Both the position numbers and the translations under genes were made by a program. 49,336 nucleotides of DNA, taken from positions 1-49,336 of the forward strand of contig CALUGA010000017.1 in NCBI GenBank assembly GCA_944320105.1. Reading direction: 5' to 3'. Shown piece by piece: positions 26,592-34,295 of the stretch. Every line of letters begins with the position of its first letter. The stretch's first letter is position 1. This DNA comes from an uncultured Prevotella sp. (lineage in GTDB: Bacteria; Bacteroidota; Bacteroidia; Bacteroidales; Bacteroidaceae). The notes beneath the pieces are model-generated. The model made no database searches. It saw only the letters and a program-made list of their open reading frames with translations, and was not told the DNA's origin.

Positions 26592-27758
26592 ATGAGGCTG
26601 AAGAAACTAATCTCACCAATCCTGTGCGTGGCAATGCTTGCGACGGCATTGCCGGCCGGGGCGGCGAACGAGAGCAAACCGTCGAAGAAGAGTGTAATAA
26701 CGGCCATGCGCGTGGCCAACGACTATTTCATGAACAAGTGGAGCGATCCGGGCCAGGTAATACCTTACCCCTCGCGCAAGAAGAACTACGAGGCCAACCT
26801 CTGGACTCGCGGATGCTACTTTGAGGGTCTGATGGACTTGTATGAGGTAGACCCGCAGCAGCGTTACATCGACTACGCCATTGAATGGGGAGAAAAGCAC
26901 AACTGGGGCCTGCGAGGCACCAAGAACGGGGTGCTGCCGCGCAATGCCGACAACCTGTGCGCTGGGCAGACTTACATCTATCTCTACCAGCGCGACCCGA
27001 AGAAGCCCGAGCGATACATTAAGGCCATACGCTCGGCCATCGACACGATGATGGCTTCGAACAAGATAGACGACTGGTCGTGGATTGACGCCGTGCAGAT
27101 GGCCATGCCGATTTTCGTGCAGATGGGCAACCTCACGGGCAACAGTGCCTATTATGACCGCGCCTATGATATGTATATGTTTACCAAGACGAAGCATGGC
27201 GACAACGGACTTTACAATCCCAAGGACTCGCTGTGGTGGCGCGACGCCGACTTCGACCCGCCATACAAGGAGCCTAACGGCGAGGACTGCTACTGGTCGC
27301 GCGGCAACGGATGGATTGTTATGGCCATGGCGCGTGTGCTGGAGCTGCTGCCGCCCGACGAGAAGCACCGCAAGGAGTATGAGACTATGCTCGTGTCGAT
27401 GTGCAAGGCTCTGAAGCCGCTGCAACGCGAGGACGGATTCTGGAACGTGAGCCTGCACGACCCGTCGAACTATGGTGGCAAGGAGCTTACCGGAACCGCA
27501 ATGTTTGCATACGGCATGGCTTACGGAGTGAACCACGGTCTGCTCGATGCCAAGGAGTTCGCGCCCGTGATATACAAGGCATGGAACGCCATGGTGAAGG
27601 ACTGCCTGCACCCCAACGGTTTCCTCGGATACGTGCAGGGAACGGGCAAGGAGCCGAAGGAGGCACAGCCCGTGACCTACGACCGCGAGCCGGACTTTGA
27701 CGACTACGGCCTCGGGGCTTTCCTCATGGCTGGAGCCGAGATAACGAGGATGAAGTAA
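26592..27758 (+). CDS. Glycoside hydrolase family 105/88, unsaturated glycuronyl hydrolase, exported
   Basis: The 388-residue protein has a signal peptide (MRLKKLISPILCVAMLATALPAGA) and an alpha/alpha-barrel pattern of repeated aromatic helices. Recognisable blocks are NLWTRGCYFEGLMDLYEV, the WSWIDAVQMAMPIFVQMG region with the catalytic Asp of the YteR type, YWSRGNGWIVMAMARVLELLP, and GTAMFAYGMAYGVN. Enzymes of this family remove the 4,5-unsaturated uronic acid left by polysaccharide lyases, mostly on rhamnogalacturonan. The lyase partner is not in the window. The gene converges on a LacI regulator across a perfect inverted repeat. Confidence 0.88.
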   Translation: MRLKKLISPILCVAMLATALPAGAANESKPSKKSVITAMRVANDYFMNKWSDPGQVIPYPSRKKNYEANLWTRGCYFEGLMDLYEVDPQQRYIDYAIEWGEKHNWGLRGTKNGVLPRNADNLCAGQTYIYLYQRDPKKPERYIKAIRSAIDTMMASNKIDDWSWIDAVQMAMPIFVQMGNLTGNSAYYDRAYDMYMFTKTKHGDNGLYNPKDSLWWRDADFDPPYKEPNGEDCYWSRGNGWIVMAMARVLELLPPDEKHRKEYETMLVSMCKALKPLQREDGFWNVSLHDPSNYGGKELTGTAMFAYGMAYGVNHGLLDAKEFAPVIYKAWNAMVKDCLHPNGFLGYVQGTGKEPKEAQPVTYDREPDFDDYGLGAFLMAGAEITRMK

Positions 27759-27763
27759 AGGCA

Positions 27764-27827
27764 AAAGCATAAAAAGCCAAAGGGGTGAAAAGACTTAACT
27801 TTTCACCCCTTTGGCTTTTTATGCTTT
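27764..27827. terminator. Perfect 29-base-pair bidirectional terminator overlapping the LacI gene end
   Basis: The arm 27764-27792 is perfectly complementary to 27799-27827, with a six-base loop. The stem ends in A-rich and T-rich runs suited to termination in both directions. The last codons of the LacI gene and its stop (27819-27821) lie inside the right arm. Confidence 0.88.
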
Positions 27828-28841
27828 CCTGCTGCTTTCGCGTATTTTTTGTATTGTGGGTATCACCTTGCGGATGGGCTTGGCCTGGCCGTTGATGTGC
27901 TTAAGCAGTATGCGGCAGGCCGTCTCGCCCATCAGCCGGCTTTGGTCTTCGATGGTGGAAAGGGCGGGCGAGGTGCATTCGGCGTATTCCACGTCGCTGA
28001 ACCCTATGAGTGCCACGTCGCCGGGCATGGTGAGGTAGCAGGCTTTTATGGCCTTCATGGCGGCGAAGAGCAGCGTGTCGTTGAGGGCGATGATGGCGTC
28101 GGGGCGTTCCTTCCGGGTGAGCAGGCGCATGGCTGCACGGGTGGCCGCGTCGGGGCTTAGGTCGGTGTAGGCCACGTAGTCGGGCCTTACTGGCAGGCGG
28201 CAGTCGTGCAGGGCTTCTATGTAGCCATGCTTGCGCTCTACCACCATCTTCATGCGGCTCGGCCCGCAGAGTATGGCTATCCTGCGGCAACCCTGCCTGG
28301 CAAGGTGGCACGTGGCCTTGTAGGCCGCCTCAACGCTGTCGGCCGTTACCGAAGAGAAGTCGGGCGTGGGTATGTCGCGGGCTACGAAAACCACCGGCAG
28401 TCTCTCGTCTGCGAGGCTGTAAAAGTGGCCGAAGTCTTCGGTCTCTTGCGTCACGCTGGCTATGATGCCCGCCACGTGGAGGTTGCGCAGGCTCTGCACG
28501 TTGCACCGCTCTTCCTCGTAGCTTTCGTGCGAGTTCATGCTGATTACGGCATACCCTTCCTGCGCCGCCACCTGTTCGATGCCGTCGAGGATTGACGAAT
28601 AGAACAGCGTTACGGCGTGGGGCACTATCACGCCGATGAGCGGCAGTTGACCGCTGCGCAGGCTGTCGGCGATGAAGTTCTTGGTGTAGTTCATCTCGCG
28701 GGCGGCCTGCACCACTTTCTCGCGCGTGGCCTTGCTTATGGCAGGGTTGCCTTGCAGCGCGCGGCTCACCGTGGCTATGCTTATGCCGAGCTTTGCGGCT
28801 ATGTCCTTGAGCGATGCAGCACCTTTTGTGGTCATTGTCAT
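27819..28841 (-). CDS. LacI-family transcriptional regulator
   Basis: The 340-residue protein begins with a LacI helix-turn-helix (ASLKDIAAKLGISIATVSRAL, then NPAISKATREKVVQAAREMNY). A periplasmic-binding-protein-like sugar domain follows: LIGVIVPHAVTLFYSSILDGIEQ, IALNDTLLFAAMKAI and VALIGFSDVEYAECTSPALSTI. The start was set at MTMTTKG (28841; 28835 is also possible), because the longer frame runs back through the upstream terminator. It probably controls nearby glycan genes such as GH105 or GH31, but no matching operator could be picked out by eye. Confidence 0.9.
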   Translation of the reverse strand: MTMTTKGAASLKDIAAKLGISIATVSRALQGNPAISKATREKVVQAAREMNYTKNFIADSLRSGQLPLIGVIVPHAVTLFYSSILDGIEQVAAQEGYAVISMNSHESYEEERCNVQSLRNLHVAGIIASVTQETEDFGHFYSLADERLPVVFVARDIPTPDFSSVTADSVEAAYKATCHLARQGCRRIAILCGPSRMKMVVERKHGYIEALHDCRLPVRPDYVAYTDLSPDAATRAAMRLLTRKERPDAIIALNDTLLFAAMKAIKACYLTMPGDVALIGFSDVEYAECTSPALSTIEDQSRLMGETACRILLKHINGQAKPIRKVIPTIQKIRESSRKA

Positions 28842-28879
28842 GGGGTTGTGGTTGTGGGAGTGGTAATGGCTTGTGCCGT

Positions 28880-28946
28880 AAAAAAAGGAACATCCGCCAT
28901 CGGGAATGGCGGGCGGCGCGTGGCCGGGCTTTCCCAATGGCGGATG
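28880..28946 (-). terminator. Terminator of the nusB-yajC-ybbR-coaE-DUF5606 operon
   Basis: On the minus strand TTCCCAATGGCGGATG-type arms (28946-28931 and 28906-28891) form 16 base pairs with one G-T pair. A T-run (28886-28880) follows after a few bases. It lies between the DUF5606 stop and the LacI start. Confidence 0.8.
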
Positions 28947-29012
28947 GCGCTTGTGGCATGGCAGTCCGCGCGGCTCAATCCATGCAGGCCGCCATGCTTT
29001 GGAACGGAGGCG

Positions 29013-29477
29013 TCAGGCTTCCTCTTGTGCCTCGGCCTCTTTCAGCCGGTCGTCTATGTTGTCGCCTTCAGTGGGCTTAAGCTCCTCGTCGAAGTCGGTG
29101 ATGTCGCTGGCCACGAGGATGTTGTACCACTGCAGCAGCTTCTTGATGTCGCTGTTGTGTACGCGGTCGCGGTCGAAGTCGGGCAGCACCTTTGCGAAGT
29201 ATTCGCGCAGCTCGTCGCCGGATGCCTTCCTGTAGTCTATCGATGCAGGCTTGCCCTGCTCAAGGTTCTTTATGCTGGTGAGCACCTTGTGCAGTGGCAC
29301 GTCCTCGGTCTCGGTATACATGGCGATGTCGGCCAGCGACGTTATGCGGTCGGCGGCAAAAGCCGGAAGCCTGCGGTGGCTCTCGTCCAATGCCTCGATG
29401 ATGAGGCTGTTCTTGGCCCTTGATACAAGTTTGTAAAGTCCCGGCTTGCCCGAGATGGATAAGATAGTCTGTAACAT
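29013..29477 (-). CDS. DUF5606 protein
   Basis: The 154-residue cytosolic protein starts MLQTILSISGKPGLYKLVSRAKNSLIIEAL and has RITSLADIAMYTETEDVPL and RVHNSDIKKLLQWYNILV. This is the pattern of DUF5606, a small conserved family of Bacteroidota with no known role. The acidic tail is DRLKEAEAQEEA. It starts nine bases after the coaE stop and is the last gene of the operon, directly before a strong terminator. The N-terminal part suggests a small beta-barrel fold, which is only a guess. Confidence 0.8.
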   Translation of the reverse strand: MLQTILSISGKPGLYKLVSRAKNSLIIEALDESHRRLPAFAADRITSLADIAMYTETEDVPLHKVLTSIKNLEQGKPASIDYRKASGDELREYFAKVLPDFDRDRVHNSDIKKLLQWYNILVASDITDFDEELKPTEGDNIDDRLKEAEAQEEA

Positions 29478-29486
29478 GCTTGTCGT

Positions 29487-30041
29487 TTATTTCAGTTTGT
29501 TGATAAGTTGGTCTATTTGGTCGTCTATGTCGTGGCACCCGTCGTTGATGATGGTGAAGTCGCAGCGGCGTTCCACCTCGGCTTGCGGCAGCTGCCGCGC
29601 CATCCATTCGCGCGCTTTGGCTTCGGTGATGCCGTCTCTGGCCATTACCCTTTGCAGGCGGAGGCTCTCGGGGGCGGTCACTGCCACTACCACGTCAACA
29701 AGTCGGTCGAAGCCCGACTCGTAGATGATGGCGCATTCCATCCACCTTGCGCCGCTTTGCATGAAGTCTTCGGCAACGGCGGGATGCACGATGGCGTCTA
29801 TCGCCTTGGCGTTTTTTTCGGAGGCGAGGAGGAATGCAGCCACTTTCGCCTTGTCTAAGCGGCCTTCCGAGTATGTGCCTTCGCCTATGAGCTTGGTGAG
29901 CGACTCCATGATGGCTGGCGACGTGCGCATGAACCGCTTGGCTGCGCTGTCGCAGTCGTACACGGTGATGCCCCGCCCGGCCAGCTTGTGGCATACATAG
30001 CTTTTCCCGCTCCCTATGCCCCCGGTGATGCCTATTTTCAT
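29487..30041 (-). CDS. coaE: Dephospho-CoA kinase
   Basis: CoaE phosphorylates dephospho-CoA at the ribose 3' position, the last step of CoA synthesis. The 184-residue protein has the P-loop GITGGIGSGKSYVCHKLA, YDCDSAAKRFM with a conserved Asp, the LID region RLQRVMARDGITEAKAREWMARQ, and a C-terminal INDG motif. The start overlaps the ybbR stop by four bases (ATGA). The coaE-DUF5606 order belongs to a conserved housekeeping operon. Confidence 0.95.
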   Translation of the reverse strand: MKIGITGGIGSGKSYVCHKLAGRGITVYDCDSAAKRFMRTSPAIMESLTKLIGEGTYSEGRLDKAKVAAFLLASEKNAKAIDAIVHPAVAEDFMQSGARWMECAIIYESGFDRLVDVVVAVTAPESLRLQRVMARDGITEAKAREWMARQLPQAEVERRCDFTIINDGCHDIDDQIDQLINKLK

Positions 30042-31018
30042 TCTTCTTCTATTAGATAGTCAACCTGGGTGACATCGAGCGACGGGCGCGAGATGCCGTT
30101 GGGCATGGCCCTGAGGTGGATGTTGCACTTGTCCGACGGGTTCTTGCGTATTTCGTTGTAGTCGGCCACGACAACGAAATCCTCCGGCGACATGGCCTTG
30201 AACTGGCTTACGCCCGTTACGAACCTCACCGTGACTTTAGACGGGAACGTGCGCAGCACTTTCCCCTCGGGCATGTTTATGCCCTTGATGGGTATGTCGG
30301 TGATTTGCTCTTCGGTGAGCACATCGGTGTGGAAAGCCACTTTCACCTTTTCAGGCACGGCTTTCACGCCGCGGATTTTCTGCAGATTGCAGGTTATTGA
30401 GAGGGTATCGCGGAAGTTGGCGTAGTTCAGTGGCTCGGTGTAAATGGCGCTTATGCTGTCCAGTTTCTCCTTGGATGCATAGATGCTCACGCTGTCGGGG
30501 AAGTATTCCACGTGGGAGATGAAGTACAGGTGCTCGGGTATCACACGTCCGGTCCACTTTACCGGCACCCGCTTGCTAAGCCCGTAGTTGTAAAACAGCT
30601 CAAGCTTGTCGGGCTTGGAACCAACGATTTTGGTGGATGCGGAGAGCTGTTGGTATGTCAGTCGCTGCAGTTCGGCCGCAGTTATGGTGCTGTAGCCGTT
30701 GCCTTTGGCGTATGTCTTGAAGTTTAGGGTGATTGGGCGCGTGCCTTCGCCGTACAGGTAGCTTATGAGCATCAGGCCCTTGTCGCGCAGTGTCACCTTT
30801 ATAGTGTCGGTGTCGTCGGATGTAAGCACAACATTCTTCGGCACGTTTACGATTCTTACCGGAACCTCCACCTCTTGCTCGTAGGTTTCGTTGAGCGTCA
30901 TCATCAGCCAGAAGATGCCTGCCAGCGCAAGGAAAAACAAAAAGGTCAGAAACTCCTTGTTCACTGAACTGAACAAGAAGTTTCTGGCCATTTCCTTTAT
31001 GTTGCGCCGGCTGCCCAT
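30038..31018 (-). CDS. YbbR-like domain protein, membrane-anchored
   Basis: The 326-residue protein has one N-terminal membrane helix (FLTFLFFLALAGIFWLMMTL, about 24-43) followed by repeated YbbR-type beta domains (EVPVRIVNVPKNVVLTSDD; VTLRDKGLMLISYL; GRVIPEHLYFISHVEYFPDSVSIYAS). In Firmicutes, YbbR/CdaR proteins regulate a membrane diadenylate cyclase; no cyclase gene is adjacent here, so that role is not assumed. The start abuts the yajC stop with no gap. An internal ATG at MARNFLF is a possible alternative. Confidence 0.85.
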   Translation of the reverse strand: MGSRRNIKEMARNFLFSSVNKEFLTFLFFLALAGIFWLMMTLNETYEQEVEVPVRIVNVPKNVVLTSDDTDTIKVTLRDKGLMLISYLYGEGTRPITLNFKTYAKGNGYSTITAAELQRLTYQQLSASTKIVGSKPDKLELFYNYGLSKRVPVKWTGRVIPEHLYFISHVEYFPDSVSIYASKEKLDSISAIYTEPLNYANFRDTLSITCNLQKIRGVKAVPEKVKVAFHTDVLTEEQITDIPIKGINMPEGKVLRTFPSKVTVRFVTGVSQFKAMSPEDFVVVADYNEIRKNPSDKCNIHLRAMPNGISRPSLDVTQVDYLIEEE

Positions 31019-31339
31019 TTACTTTGCAATCTGCGAGCTTGTCGGATCTTTGAATATGTAGCCCTTGTCTACCTTAATGACAACGCCGCGCGCAATCTCC
31101 ACTTCCACGATGTTGGCAGCGAGGTCGATTCTCTTCACTGTGCCGTAGATGCCTCCGCCTGTCACAACCGCTGTTCCCTCGGCTATGGAGTTCTGGAACT
31201 TCTGGATTTCTTTCTGCTTTTTCTGCTGCGGCCTTATCATGAAGAAATACATGATGGCGAACATAGCGACCATCAGGATGATGAAGCTCATGCTGCTTCC
31301 TCCTTGTGCGGCCTGTGCGGCCAGGACTGTTGTAGTCAT
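31019..31339 (-). CDS. yajC: Preprotein translocase accessory subunit YajC
   Basis: YajC associates with SecDF in the inner membrane. The 106-residue protein has one hydrophobic helix (SFIILMVAMFAIMYFFMIRP, about 17-36) followed by QQKKQKEIQKF, GTAVVTGGGIYGTVKRID and a short C-terminal domain, exactly the family plan. It lies between nusB (14-base gap) and the ybbR gene (abutting), a common Bacteroidota arrangement. Confidence 0.95.
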   Translation of the reverse strand: MTTTVLAAQAAQGGSSMSFIILMVAMFAIMYFFMIRPQQKKQKEIQKFQNSIAEGTAVVTGGGIYGTVKRIDLAANIVEVEIARGVVIKVDKGYIFKDPTSSQIAK

Positions 31340-31353
31340 AATTGTTGTTGTCT

Positions 31354-32409
31354 TTATTGGTTGTTTTGTTCGTTTTCGTTTTCTGTTTCGGCTTCAAGGA
31401 CATTGCCATCGGTTGTAGCCTGCTCCTCTGCCTTTGCGTCGTTGTTGGCCTCTGCGTCCTTTTCTTTCTTGCTCTTAGGCTCATTTATGTGCTTCAAGAG
31501 GCGCCCCGTGTTTATCAAGTGCCGTGCTATGGCATCGAGCATACCGTTGATGTATCCTCCGCTGCGTGGGGTGCTGTAAAGCTTGGCGATGTCGACGAAC
31601 TCGTTGATGGTGACGCTTATGGGGATAGTGGGGAACGTCATGATTTCCGCGAGGGCTATTTGCATTATCACGATGTCCATGTATGCCAATCGGTTGAAGT
31701 CCCAGTTGTGCGACGCCTCGCTCATGTACCTTTGGTATTCGTCTGCGTTCATTATGGTGGCGCGGAACAGCTTGCGGGCGTAGTCGCGGTCTTCCTCGTT
31801 GTCATATTCGGGCAGCAGTTCCTGCTTCGCACCGTTTTTCTCGTCGAATCGCTTTATTGTCTTGAGCACGAACGTGTCAACTATTTCCTTGTCGTCGTTC
31901 CAATAGAGGCTTTGTTCCTCAAGCAGTGCGTCCAGTTCCTCGTTTTCCTGTATGAGCGTGCGGTATATCTTGCGCCACAGTTCTCGGTCGGCGGCGTATG
32001 AGTCCTCCGTGCTTGCCATGTAGTCGCTGTAGATCTGGCTGTCTGTTATCTGCTTGTAAAGCTTCTTTATGAACTCAACGTCGTTGTCCCAAGTCTTTTT
32101 CTGCGTCTCCATGAAGTCGTTGAGCATCTTGTTCTCTTCGAGTTGGAGTGCGAACCTGTTGTATGCGAACTTCTGCGATGGCATTTCCGTGCCTTCGCGC
32201 CTGGCCCTGGCCTGTGCCAGTTCGAGGTGCTTGCGCGCCTCTTTCGTTATGCTCACGATCAGCGCGAGCAGATAGTTATATAGGTCGTAGGCCTTCGAGA
32301 GGCTGAAGAACAGCTCCTTCTCGGCGGTGTCAATGTTCTTGTTGCCGTTTTGATAGTACGCATAGGTTAACTGGACTACCTTTATCCTTATTATTTCTCG
32401 GTTTATCAT
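31354..32409 (-). CDS. nusB: Transcription antitermination protein NusB, long form
   Basis: The 351-residue protein is much longer than proteobacterial NusB (about 140). The canonical NusB helical domain is at the C-terminal side (about 205-300: RDYARKLFRATIMNADEYQ, LAYMDIVIMQIALAEIMTFPTIPISVTINEFVDIAKLYSTPRSGGYINGML). The N-terminal half is an extra helical region typical of Bacteroidota NusB. The last 45 residues are a charged low-complexity tail (KSKKEKDAEANNDAKAEEQ). NusB joins the boxA antitermination complex on rRNA operons. The gene opens the operon behind a canonical promoter. Confidence 0.9.
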   Translation of the reverse strand: MINREIIRIKVVQLTYAYYQNGNKNIDTAEKELFFSLSKAYDLYNYLLALIVSITKEARKHLELAQARARREGTEMPSQKFAYNRFALQLEENKMLNDFMETQKKTWDNDVEFIKKLYKQITDSQIYSDYMASTEDSYAADRELWRKIYRTLIQENEELDALLEEQSLYWNDDKEIVDTFVLKTIKRFDEKNGAKQELLPEYDNEEDRDYARKLFRATIMNADEYQRYMSEASHNWDFNRLAYMDIVIMQIALAEIMTFPTIPISVTINEFVDIAKLYSTPRSGGYINGMLDAIARHLINTGRLLKHINEPKSKKEKDAEANNDAKAEEQATTDGNVLEAETENENEQNNQ

Positions 32410-32474
32410 ATCTTCTAATGTAGATTCACTAATCCTTGCTTATGCCTGGCTCGGCTTTCGCTTGCCATCGAGTG

Positions 32475-32505
32475 CAAATTTAGATAAAAATCCTTTATGA
32501 TGCAA
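32475..32505 (-). promoter_or_regulatory. Promoter of the nusB operon
   Basis: On the minus strand, TTG (32505-32503) is followed by exactly 20 bases and TAAATTTG (32482-32475). It starts transcription about 60 bases before nusB and is divergent from the rplY promoter about 40 bases away. Confidence 0.85.
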
Positions 32506-32543
32506 GAAATACGTTATTATATTGAGTTTTTTTTAGATAATAC

Positions 32544-32574
32544 TTGCCCGTTTGGATAAAAACGACTACCTTTG
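32544..32574 (+). promoter_or_regulatory. Promoter of the rplY-pth-purN operon
   Basis: TTG (32544-32546), 20 bases, TACCTTTG (32567-32574): an exact match to the Bacteroidota consensus. The leader to rplY is about 90 bases. Confidence 0.85.
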
Positions 32575-32666
32575 CACCGCTTTTTCAAGCACATCGATGT
32601 TTATTCGTGTGATGGTGAATTAAGCAAACGAGATTCAAACTTAATTTAGAGTAACACTTTTAAGAG

Positions 32667-33269
32667 ATGAAAGAGATTACGCTCGAAGGCACAAAGCGTG
32701 TCGAGACTGGCAAGAAAGCCACGAAGTTGCTTCGCAAGGAAGGCATGGTTCCCTGCAACGTATATGGTGAGAAGAAGGGTGAGGACGGCCTGCCCGTTGC
32801 CCTTTCCTTCGCAGTGTCGGAGAGGGAGCTTCGCAAGATTGTCTACACTCCCCACATCTACGTTATTAACCTCGTCATCGATGGCGAGAGCCACACAGCC
32901 GTGCTCAAGGAACTGCAGTTCCATCCCGTGACGGATGCAGTGCTCCACGTAGACTTCTACGAGGTGAACGACCAGAAGCCCATCACCATCGGAATCCCCG
33001 TCAAGCTCAACGGTCTTGCCCAGGGTGTGCGCGATGGTGGCCGCATCAACCTCTCCATCCGCAAGATCAACGTCACCGCTCCCTATCAGGTTATCCCGGA
33101 GCACCTCGATATCGATGTTACCTCGTTGCAGCTCGGCAAGAGCATCAAGGTGGGCGACCTCCACTTCGAGGGTCTTGAGCTTGCCACTCCGGCCAATGTT
33201 ATCGTATGTTCAGTCAAGGCCACCCGTGCATCGCGTTCGGCCGCCGCAGCAGAAGCCGCCGGTAACTAA
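32667..33269 (+). CDS. rplY: 50S ribosomal protein L25, CTC form
   Basis: L25 binds 5S rRNA. The 200-residue protein is the long CTC/TL5 form, with the N-terminal L25 beta-barrel ([27 protein letters not shown]) and the C-terminal TL5 domain ([25 protein letters not shown]). The tail is Ala-rich. The TAA stop overlaps the pth ATG (TAATG), tying the two genes in translation. It heads a five-gene operon. Confidence 0.96.
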   Translation: MKEITLEGTKRVETGKKATKLLRKEGMVPCNVYGEKKGEDGLPVALSFAVSERELRKIVYTPHIYVINLVIDGESHTAVLKELQFHPVTDAVLHVDFYEVNDQKPITIGIPVKLNGLAQGVRDGGRINLSIRKINVTAPYQVIPEHLDIDVTSLQLGKSIKVGDLHFEGLELATPANVIVCSVKATRASRSAAAAEAAGN

Positions 33270-33838
33270 TGGACAAATACTTGATTGTTGGGCTGGGGAA
33301 TGTCGGCCAGGAGTACGACATGACCCGCCACAACACAGGATTCATGGTATTGGACGCTTTTGCAAAAGCGTCCAATATTGTTTTTGACGACCGCCGTTAC
33401 GGTTTCGTGGCCGAGGCCAGCCTGCGCGGGCGCAAGCTCGTGCTGCTCAAGCCCTCCACGTTCATGAACCTCAGCGGCAACGCCGTGCGCTATTGGCTGG
33501 CCAAGGAGAAGATAGACGTTGAGCGTATGCTTGTCGTGGTTGACGACCTGGCCCTGCCCCTTGGCGCGCTTCGCCTGAAGGCCTCCGGCAGCAACGCCGG
33601 CCACAACGGCTTGGGCAACATACAGTCGGTGCTTGGCACCGAGCGCTATTGCCGCTTGCGTGTGGGCATTGGCAACGATTTCCCGCGTGGGATGCAGGTG
33701 GAGTGGGTGCTCGGCCGCTACAGCGACGACGAGCTTAAGGTGCTTGCCCCGGCCATCGACACGGCTTGCGAGATGATAAAGAGCTTCGTGCTCTCGGGCG
33801 TAGACTTCACTATGAACCAGTATAACAAGAAAAAGTAA
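33269..33838 (+). CDS. pth: Peptidyl-tRNA hydrolase
   Basis: Pth recycles peptidyl-tRNA released by drop-off. The 189-residue protein shows [22 protein letters not shown] with the catalytic His, [13 protein letters not shown], the DDLALPLG motif and [12 protein letters not shown]. The length is normal. The start overlaps the rplY stop by one base and the stop abuts the next ATG. The pairing of rplY with pth is a widely conserved translation cluster. Confidence 0.97.
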   Translation: MDKYLIVGLGNVGQEYDMTRHNTGFMVLDAFAKASNIVFDDRRYGFVAEASLRGRKLVLLKPSTFMNLSGNAVRYWLAKEKIDVERMLVVVDDLALPLGALRLKASGSNAGHNGLGNIQSVLGTERYCRLRVGIGNDFPRGMQVEWVLGRYSDDELKVLAPAIDTACEMIKSFVLSGVDFTMNQYNKKK

Positions 33839-34258
33839 ATGGCGAGCGAGGCAAGGATAGACAAATGGCTCTGGGCGGCGCGCATCTTCAAGACGCGCTC
33901 CATCGCCGCCGATGCCTGCAAGAACGGCCGCGTAACCATTGGCGGCGCCAATGTAAAGCCATCGCACATGATAAAGGCGGGCGAGACGGTCAACGTCCGC
34001 AAGCCCCCCATTACATATTCGTTCAAGGTGCTCCAGCCGATAGAGCAGAGGGTGGGGGCAAAGCTGCTGCCGCAGATTTACGAGAACGTAACCGCCCCCG
34101 AGCAGTACGAACTTCTGGAAATGACGCGCATCAGCGGCTTTGTTGACCGTGCGCGAGGCACCGGCCGCCCCACGAAGAAAGAGCGCCGCTCTCTCGATGC
34201 ATTCATCGGCCCCTCGCTTGAGGGCTTTGACGACTGGGATGCCGACGACGAAGATTGA
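33839..34258 (+). CDS. S4-domain RNA-binding protein, Hsp15-like
   Basis: The 139-residue protein has an N-terminal S4 domain (ARIDKWLWAARIFKTRSIAADACKNGRVTIGG), as in Hsp15/HslR, which binds stalled 50S subunits with attached peptidyl-tRNA. The C-terminal part (TKKERRSLDAFI) is basic and then acidic at the end. It starts at the base after the pth stop, so a ribosome-rescue or quality-control role beside Pth is plausible. The exact substrate is inferred from the family. Confidence 0.85.
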   Translation: MASEARIDKWLWAARIFKTRSIAADACKNGRVTIGGANVKPSHMIKAGETVNVRKPPITYSFKVLQPIEQRVGAKLLPQIYENVTAPEQYELLEMTRISGFVDRARGTGRPTKKERRSLDAFIGPSLEGFDDWDADDED

Positions 34259-34295
34259 TTCAGGATTATCTTTTAACTAAAAACTTCATCAGATT

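Noticed and set aside
28842-28937. Longer LacI start at 28937
   Set aside because: It would place the upstream operon's terminator inside the coding region, and the helix-turn-helix normally starts within a few residues of the N-terminus.
30038-31018. YbbR-like protein as a CdaR regulator of c-di-AMP synthesis
   Set aside because: No diadenylate cyclase gene lies beside it; only the domain resemblance is kept in the call.
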